Assembly (NCBI RefSeq): GCF_004339565.1
Contig: NZ_SMFZ01000002.1
Location: 372,001-436,000, forward strand
Source of the DNA: Pseudonocardia endophytica
GTDB taxonomy: Bacteria > Actinomycetota > Actinomycetes > Mycobacteriales > Pseudonocardiaceae
Length of the DNA stretch: 64,000 bases
Reading direction: 5' to 3'
Shown here: positions 58,533 to 64,000 of the stretch, one piece after another
Numbering within the stretch: the stretch's first letter is position 1
Layout of the letters: each line of letters starts with the position of its first letter
Notes under the pieces: generated by a model
Databases searched by the model: none
What the model was told of the DNA's origin: nothing
The model's input: only the letters and a program-made list of their open reading frames with translations
Made by a program: the position numbers and the translations under genes

Positions 58533-60175
58533 ACACCGGAATCGTTCCGGACTCCGGGGGCAACCCGCTCCTGCTGATCCTGTTCCTGGTGCCCGTCGTG
58601 GGCGCGCTCGTGCTGGTGGGGCTGCGCTCCAACCCCGGCGCCGCCAAGGCGACGGCGATGGGCTTCGCCCTGCTCCAGCTCGTCGGCGCGATCGTCGCGT
58701 GGGCGAGCTACTCGACGGCGGCCGCGGAAGCGGGCACCCGGTTCCAGCTCGAGTTCTCCGTGCCGTGGATCCCCACGTTCGGCACGCACATCGCGTTCGG
58801 TGTGGACGGCATCGCCCTGGTGATGATCGTGCTCACCGCGGTGCTGGTGCCGGTCCTGATGCTCTACGCGTGGTCCGAGAAGCTGCCGGAGGGGCGCACC
58901 GTCGGCGGCTACCTGGCGCTGCTGCTGAGTGCGCAGGCCACGCTCGTCGGGGTGTTCGCCGCGACCGACGTGTTCCTGTTCTACGTCTTCTTCGAGGCGA
59001 TGCTCATCCCGATGTACTTCCTGATCGGACGCTTCGGCGGGGCCCGGCGGCAGTACGCGGCGGTGAAGTTCTTCCTCTACTCGCTGCTCGGCGGCCTGAT
59101 CATGCTGGCGTCGCTGATCGGGCTGTACGTGAACAGCCTCGATGCGATCGGCCGTGGCACGTTCACCTGGGCCGAGCTGCAGCAGATCGCGGCGAGCACG
59201 TCGACGTCGACCCAGATCTGGCTGTTCCTCGGGTTCTTCGTGGCGTTCGCGATCAAGGCGCCGCTGTTCCCGTTCCACACCTGGTTGCCGGACGCCGGCG
59301 CCGAGGCCCCGATCGTCGGAGCCGTGCTGCTGGTCGGCGTGCTGGACAAGGTCGGTACCTACGGCTTCCTGCGGTACTGCCTGCCGCTGTTCCCGGAGGC
59401 CAGCAAGGTCCTCGCGCCGCTGGTGCTGACGCTCGCGGTGATCGGCATCATCTATGCCGCGCTGCTGGCCGTCGGGCAGTCGGACATGAGCCGGCTCGTC
59501 GCCTACACGTCGGTGGCGCACTTCGGCTTCATCGCGCTGGGGATCTTCTCGTTCTCCAGCCAGGCGTTCGCCGGCGCGACGCTCTACATGGTCAACCACG
59601 GTCTCTCGACCGGGATGCTGTTCGTGATGGTGGGCATGCTGATCGCCCGCGGCGGCTCCCGGCGGATCGCCGACTACGGTGGCGTCGCGAAGGTCGCCCC
59701 GCTGATGGCGGGCTGCCTGCTCGTCGCGGGGCTCTCGTCGCTGGCGCTGCCCGGCACGAACTCGTTCGTCAGCGAGTTCCTGGTGCTGGTCGGGTCGTTC
59801 CCGAACGCGCCGGTGTTCACGATCATCGCGACGGTCGGGATCATCTTCGCCGCGCTGTACGTGCTCTGGTTCTACCAGCGCACGATGCAGGGCCCGCTGC
59901 GCGGCGACGCCGTGCTGGGCGCGCTGGAGCGCGGCGGCGCGGGCGGTCCGGGCGCGATGGTCGACCCGGGTGTGGCCGCGACAACGACCGGTGGCTCCGG
60001 CTTCCCGGACCTGTCCCGGCGTGAGATCGGTGTGCTCACCCCGCTGATCGTCCTGATCCTGGTGCTCGGGTTCGTCCCGGGCCCGGTGCTCGACGTGATC
60101 AACCCGTCGGTGGCGGCGACGATGCAGGAGGTCGGGCTGCCCGACCCGGTGTCCGTGGGAGGGACCGCCCGATGA
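58529..60175 (+). CDS. nuoM: NADH-quinone oxidoreductase subunit M
   Basis: A 548-residue antiporter-like subunit with about 14 helices. LFYVFFEAMLIPMYFLIG holds the conserved Glu, KAPLFPFHTWLPDAGAEAP the Lys, and YTSVAHFGFIALG and MVNHGLSTGMLF later channel segments. An insert of about 30 residues precedes the last helix. GTG start overlaps nuoL by 4 bp. Confidence 0.98.
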   Translation: MNTGIVPDSGGNPLLLILFLVPVVGALVLVGLRSNPGAAKATAMGFALLQLVGAIVAWASYSTAAAEAGTRFQLEFSVPWIPTFGTHIAFGVDGIALVMIVLTAVLVPVLMLYAWSEKLPEGRTVGGYLALLLSAQATLVGVFAATDVFLFYVFFEAMLIPMYFLIGRFGGARRQYAAVKFFLYSLLGGLIMLASLIGLYVNSLDAIGRGTFTWAELQQIAASTSTSTQIWLFLGFFVAFAIKAPLFPFHTWLPDAGAEAPIVGAVLLVGVLDKVGTYGFLRYCLPLFPEASKVLAPLVLTLAVIGIIYAALLAVGQSDMSRLVAYTSVAHFGFIALGIFSFSSQAFAGATLYMVNHGLSTGMLFVMVGMLIARGGSRRIADYGGVAKVAPLMAGCLLVAGLSSLALPGTNSFVSEFLVLVGSFPNAPVFTIIATVGIIFAALYVLWFYQRTMQGPLRGDAVLGALERGGAGGPGAMVDPGVAATTTGGSGFPDLSRREIGVLTPLIVLILVLGFVPGPVLDVINPSVAATMQEVGLPDPVSVGGTAR

Positions 60176-61782
60176 TCGTCACGGATGTTGTTCTCGCGCA
60201 GGAGCAGATCCCGCCGCCCGCGGTCGACGGCGTCGCCGTCGCACCGCTGCTGGTGATCCTCGGCGGTGCCTGCATCGCGGTGCTGATCGAGGCGTTCCTG
60301 CCCCGCCACCAGCGGTGGCCGGTGCAGGTCGTCTGGACCGCGCTGGTGCTCGTCGTCGCGCTGGTGTCGCTCGGCGCCTACGCGCTCGGCTCGCCCACAC
60401 CGGTGATCACGCTCGGCGAGACGCTGTCGGTCGACCCGCCGACGCTGTTCCTGTGGGGCACGCTGCTGCTGCTCGCGATCCCGAGCCTGCTGATGATCGC
60501 GGACCGCTCGGTGGAGCCGGGTGGGGCGTTCATCCCGTCGGCGGCGGAGCGCGCGCTCGCCCGTTCCGGCGGCTCCGGTGGCGGCGGCTCGTCGGAGCAC
60601 GTCGACCGGTCGTACGGGCCGCCCGGCGACGCGCCGACGATGCAGACCGAGGTCTTCCCGTTCGCGCTGTTCGCGCTCGGCGGCATGATGGCGTTCGTCG
60701 CGGCGAACGACCTGCTGACGATGTTCATCGCACTCGAGGTGCTGTCGCTGCCGCTGTACCTGATGTGCGGGCTCGCCCGCCGTCGCCGGCTGCTCTCCCA
60801 GGAGGCGGCCGTCAAGTACTTCCTGCTGGGCGCGTTCGGCTCGGCGTTCTTCCTCTACGGCGTGGCGCTGCTGTACGGCTACGCGGGCTCGGTGCGGCTG
60901 TCCGCGATCGCGAACGCGTCCGCCGGCTCCGCCGTGTCCGACACGCTGCTGTTCGCGGGGCTCGCGCTGCTGCTGATCGGCCTGCTGTTCAAGGGGTCCG
61001 TCGCCCCGTTCCACACGTGGACGCCGGACGTCTACCAGGGCGCCCCGACGCCGGTGACGGCGTTCATGGCGGCGTGCACGAAGGTCGCCGCGTTCGGCGC
61101 GATCGCCCGCGTGCTGTACGTCGCGTTCGGCGCCACCCGGTGGGAGTGGCGCGGCGTGCTGTGGGCCGTCGCGATCATCTCGATGGCCGTCGGCGCCGTG
61201 CTCGGTCTGACCCAGACCGACGTGAAGCGCATGATCGCGTACTCGTCGATCGCGCACGCCGGCTTCCTGCTGCTCGGCACGATGGCGATCACCCAGCAGG
61301 GCACCGCTGGCACGATGTTCTACCTGCTGGCCTACGGGTTCACCACGCTCGCCGTGTTCGGCGTGATCTCCCTGGTGCGCAACGCCGACGGCGAGGCGAG
61401 CCACCTGTCCCAGTGGGCCGGGCTGGCGAAGCGCTCACCACTCGTCGCGGGCGTGATGACGTTCCTGCTCCTCGCGCTCGCCGGCATCCCGCTCACCAGC
61501 GGTTTCACCGCGAAGTTCGCGGTCTTCTCGGCCGCGCTGGCGGACGGGATGGCTCCGCTGGTGGTGATCGCGTTGGTGGCCAGCGCCGTCGCCGCGTTCT
61601 TCTACCTGCGCGTGATCGTGATGATGTACTTCAGCGAGCCGGCGGCCGACGGCCCGACGGTCGTCGTGCCGGGTGCCTTCACGACGATGGCGATCACGCT
61701 CGGTGTCCTCGTGACGCTCCTGCTCGGGATCCTGCCCACACCTGCGCTGCAGTGGGCTTCCGGCGGGGCGTTCGGCGGCTGA
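60172..61782 (+). CDS. nuoN: NADH-quinone oxidoreductase subunit N
   Basis: A 536-residue antiporter-like subunit. LLTMFIALEVLSLPLYLMCG has the conserved Glu, FKGSVAPFHTWTPDVYQGAP the Lys, and MIAYSSIAHAGFLLLG and MFYLLAYGFTTLAVFGVISL match NuoN. A Ser/Gly-rich insert near residues 115-150 is unusual. Last gene of the operon, overlapping nuoM by 4 bp. Confidence 0.98.
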   Translation: MIVTDVVLAQEQIPPPAVDGVAVAPLLVILGGACIAVLIEAFLPRHQRWPVQVVWTALVLVVALVSLGAYALGSPTPVITLGETLSVDPPTLFLWGTLLLLAIPSLLMIADRSVEPGGAFIPSAAERALARSGGSGGGGSSEHVDRSYGPPGDAPTMQTEVFPFALFALGGMMAFVAANDLLTMFIALEVLSLPLYLMCGLARRRRLLSQEAAVKYFLLGAFGSAFFLYGVALLYGYAGSVRLSAIANASAGSAVSDTLLFAGLALLLIGLLFKGSVAPFHTWTPDVYQGAPTPVTAFMAACTKVAAFGAIARVLYVAFGATRWEWRGVLWAVAIISMAVGAVLGLTQTDVKRMIAYSSIAHAGFLLLGTMAITQQGTAGTMFYLLAYGFTTLAVFGVISLVRNADGEASHLSQWAGLAKRSPLVAGVMTFLLLALAGIPLTSGFTAKFAVFSAALADGMAPLVVIALVASAVAAFFYLRVIVMMYFSEPAADGPTVVVPGAFTTMAITLGVLVTLLLGILPTPALQWASGGAFGG

Positions 61783-61788
61783 CGTTCG

Positions 61789-61794
61789 TACCCT
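61789..61794 (+). promoter_or_regulatory. -10 element TACCCT, leaderless start
   Basis: TACCCT lies 6 nt before GTG 61801 in the 18-bp gap after nuoN, so the prenyl synthase can be made independently of nuo. Confidence 0.55.
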
Positions 61795-61800
61795 GTGGGG

Positions 61801-62802
61801 GTGGAGACACAGAGCGTCGCCGGGATGCAGCTGGCCGACCCGGCGCTGGCCGAGGCCGTCGAGGACGGTCTGAAGCGCGTCGAGGACCTGTTGCACCGGG
61901 AGGTGCAGGGCGAGTACCAGTTCGTCACCGAGACCGCCCTGCACCTGATCGACGCGGGCGGCAAGCGGTTCCGGCCGCTGTTCACGCTGATCGCGGCGCA
62001 CGTGGGCCCGCACCCGGAACGCGACGACGTGATCACCTCGGCGGCCGTCGTCGAGCTCATCCACCTCGCGACGCTCTACCACGACGACGTGATGGACGCG
62101 GCCACGATGCGCCGGGGCGCGCAGAGCGCGAACTCTCGGTGGGACAACTCGGTCGCGATCCTGACCGGCGACTTCCTGTTCGCGCACGCGTCGCGGCTGG
62201 TCGCCGAGCTGGGGCCGGACGCCGTGCGGATCGTCGCGGAGACGTTCGCCGAGCTCGTCACCGGGCAGATGCGCGAGACGAGGGGACCGAAGGAGTCGGT
62301 CGACCCGGTCGAGCACTACCTGCAGGTGATCGACGAGAAGACCGGCTGCCTGATCGCGACGTCCGGACGCTACGGCGGGATGTTCTCCGGTGCGGCACCC
62401 GAGCACGTCGAGGCGCTGCACCGCTTCGGCGACGTCATCGGCAGCGCGTTCCAGATCTCCGACGACATCATCGACATCGCCTCGCCGTCCGACGACTCCG
62501 GCAAGACACCCGGCACCGACCTGCGCGAGGGCGTGCACACGCTGCCGATGCTCTACGCGCTGCGCGACGCGGGTCCCGACGACATGCGGCTGCGGGACCT
62601 GCTGTCCCGCCCCCTCGACGACGACGGCGAGGTGGAGGAGGCGCTGACCCTCCTGCGGTCCGGTGAGGGGCTGACGCGGGCGCGGGAGACCGTGGCGGGA
62701 TACGCCGAGCGTGCCCGGCACGAGCTGGACGCACTGCCGCCGTGCCCGGCCGTGGACGCCCTGCGCACGCTCGTCGACTACACCGTGGACCGCACCGGCT
62801 GA
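61801..62802 (+). CDS. Polyprenyl (hepta/octaprenyl) diphosphate synthase
   Basis: A 333-residue trans-prenyl chain elongating enzyme. The first Asp-rich motif is LYHDDVMDAATMRRG (about residue 98), GGKRFRPLF precedes it, and the second Asp-rich motif is QISDDIIDIASP (about 218). It probably makes the menaquinone side chain used by MenA, as does the M. tuberculosis orthologue position Rv0562 (grcC1). GTG 61801 fits the -10 better than GTG 61795. The 3' end overlaps rarD by 25 bp, tail to tail. Confidence 0.93.
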   Translation: METQSVAGMQLADPALAEAVEDGLKRVEDLLHREVQGEYQFVTETALHLIDAGGKRFRPLFTLIAAHVGPHPERDDVITSAAVVELIHLATLYHDDVMDAATMRRGAQSANSRWDNSVAILTGDFLFAHASRLVAELGPDAVRIVAETFAELVTGQMRETRGPKESVDPVEHYLQVIDEKTGCLIATSGRYGGMFSGAAPEHVEALHRFGDVIGSAFQISDDIIDIASPSDDSGKTPGTDLREGVHTLPMLYALRDAGPDDMRLRDLLSRPLDDDGEVEEALTLLRSGEGLTRARETVAGYAERARHELDALPPCPAVDALRTLVDYTVDRTG

Positions 62803-63695
62803 ACCGGTGCGCGCCGCCGTGCCCGTCGCACGATGTCGACGGTGAACACGGTCAGCGCGAGCCAGACCAGCACGAACCCGATCCAGCGGCTCGTCGGCAT
62901 CTGCTCGCCGACGACGAGCACGCCCCACAGGAACTGCAGCGTCGGGTTCAGATACATCAGGACGCCGAGCGTGGCGAGCGGGATCCGCCGCGCCGCCGCG
63001 CCGTAGAGCAGCAGCGGCAGGGCCGTGACCGGGGCGGCGGCCAGCATCAGCAGCGTGTGCCACGGTCCGAGGCCGACGAACGTTCCGGAGCCGCTCAGCT
63101 GGTAGGCCAGCACGACCGCGGCCGCGATCGGCGCCAGCACGATGCCCTCTCCGGTGAGGCTCGCCGTCGCCGGGAGCGGGATCGTCTTCTTGATCAACCC
63201 GTAGATCCCGAACGTCACGGCCAGCACCAGGCTCAGCCAGGGTGCCGCGCCCGCCCCGACCGCGATCACCACGATCGCCGCCGTGGCCAGCGCCAGCGCG
63301 ACCCAGGGCGCCGGGCCGACCTTCTCGCGCAGCACGAGCACCGCCAGCAGCACGCTGACCAGCGGCGTCATGTAGTAGCCGAGCGCGGCCTCCACGACGT
63401 GCCCGATCGACACGGAGTAGATGAACACGCCCCAGTTGACGGCGATGAACACGGCCGCCGCCGCGACGTTCAGCCAGCCGCGGAGCCCGAGCGTGCGCAG
63501 GTCCCGCCAGCCCCTCAGCACGGTCAGGACGACCGACATGAGCACGGCCGTCCACAGGATGCGGTGGGCGAGCACTTCCGGCGGAGACGCGGGCGACAGG
63601 AGGGCCCAGAACGCCGGGAACAGCCCCCACACCGCGTACGCACCGACCCCGAGCGCGACGCCACGGCGGTCGAGGGAATCGTCGTCGACCCTCAC
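62778..63695 (-). CDS. rarD: EamA/RarD family transporter
   Basis: A 305-residue drug/metabolite-type transporter with ten transmembrane helices in two EamA repeats. VGAYAVWGLFPAFWALLSPASPPEVLAHRILW at the N-terminus is characteristic of RarD proteins, and PLLLYGAAARRIPLATLGVLMYLNPTLQF (residues about 225-255) of the second repeat; I quote these segments only to mark the match. Substrate is unknown. GTG start; convergent 25-bp overlap with the prenyl synthase. Confidence 0.92.
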   Translation of the reverse strand: MRVDDDSLDRRGVALGVGAYAVWGLFPAFWALLSPASPPEVLAHRILWTAVLMSVVLTVLRGWRDLRTLGLRGWLNVAAAAVFIAVNWGVFIYSVSIGHVVEAALGYYMTPLVSVLLAVLVLREKVGPAPWVALALATAAIVVIAVGAGAAPWLSLVLAVTFGIYGLIKKTIPLPATASLTGEGIVLAPIAAAVVLAYQLSGSGTFVGLGPWHTLLMLAAAPVTALPLLLYGAAARRIPLATLGVLMYLNPTLQFLWGVLVVGEQMPTSRWIGFVLVWLALTVFTVDIVRRARRRAPVQPVRSTV

Positions 63696-63785
63696 CCGCT
63701 CATCAGAGCACCTGTGCGTCGCACGCGATCCGTGATATCAACCACCGGGGTCCGGGTAGCCGGGCAGAACGAGGGGACCGACCCG

Positions 63786-64000
63786 ATGTCGAGCTTGTCG
63801 TGGCTGCTCATCGCCGTTGCAGTGATCGTCGTGATCGCGGTCGTGGCACTGGTGGTCCGCTCGCGGTCCCGCCGTTCCACGGTGGGGTCCGACGGCGACA
63901 CGGCCGTCGATGCCGTCCCGGAGTCGTCGACGACCGGTGCTCCGGTGCCGTCAGCGGGGGAGGAGCAGGCCATCGCCCGGCCGCGCCGGTACCGGCCCGG
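63786..64000 (+). CDS. N-terminus of a single-pass membrane protein (cut by window end)
   Basis: From ATG 63786 an open frame runs to the window edge without a stop (about 71 codons seen). Residues 4-24 form one transmembrane helix (SWLLIAVAVIVVIAVVALVV), followed by RSRSRRS and a disordered acidic stretch. A GAGGGG lies about 11 nt upstream. The identity cannot be decided from the part visible. Confidence 0.6.
   Translation, partial: MSSLSWLLIAVAVIVVIAVVALVVRSRSRRSTVGSDGDTAVDAVPESSTTGAPVPSAGEEQAIARPRRYRP

Overview
The window is very GC-rich chromosomal DNA with GTG/TTG starts, many 1-4 bp gene overlaps, BldC, Rex, menaquinone genes and an FAD/Fe-S lactate-dehydrogenase-like protein. It fits a high-GC actinobacterium, most likely of the Pseudonocardiaceae (inference; there is no rRNA to confirm it). 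Gene order resembles the Mycobacterium tuberculosis Rv0508-Rv0562 region (glutaredoxin-like gene, hemA-C-D-B, hemL, phosphatase, resA-ccdA-resB-ccsA, menA, menE, menB, menD, DUF3592, mgtA, menG, polyprenyl synthase), here with extra genes and a complete nuo operon inserted before the polyprenyl synthase.

Layout: 1-3632, acyl-CoA synthetase, glutaredoxin-like protein and a membrane-anchored sulfite-oxidase-type molybdoenzyme. 3756-10054, Rex operator/promoter, rex-hemA-hemC-hemD and hemB. 10101-11775, a membrane protein and an erm-type rRNA methyltransferase preceded by a previously unlisted 14-codon leader ORF and a chain of alternative hairpins. 11884-17937, hemL, a phosphatase and System II cytochrome c maturation (resA, ccdA, resB, ccsB). 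17982-21133, a MinD/ParA-like ATPase, a small membrane protein, bldC and a DUF4229 protein. 21068-28084, menA, menE, menB interspersed with cell-wall-type secreted proteins and a repeat-rich 930-bp gap. 28095-37753, accessory block: broken aminoglycoside-kinase gene, membrane protein, FAD/Fe-S oxidoreductase, patatin, aldo/keto reductase, HesB-like protein, ABC-F ATPase, dienelactone hydrolase, PIG-L deacetylase. 37757-45204, menD, DUF3592, inositol phosphatase, two glycosyltransferases, a hypothetical protein and menG. 45205-61782, Rex operator and nuoA-N. 61801 to the end, polyprenyl diphosphate synthase, rarD and the start of a membrane protein.

Functionally most of the window builds the aerobic respiratory chain: heme, covalent cytochrome c assembly, menaquinone and Complex I. 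Two Rex operators, one at rex-hemACD and one before nuoA, suggest that NADH/NAD+ redox state coordinates heme supply and Complex I.

The most interesting non-gene signals are: (i) the erm leader peptide with an Arg-Leu-Arg motif and five mutually exclusive helices ending in a stem that hides the erm ribosome binding site; (ii) a family of exactly 62-bp double-palindrome intergenic elements; (iii) a decaying 19-bp tandem array; (iv) a TANNNT hexamer 6-8 nt before at least thirteen start codons, implying widespread leaderless mRNAs; (v) a 14-bp inverted repeat covering the start and ribosome binding site of the gene after bldC.
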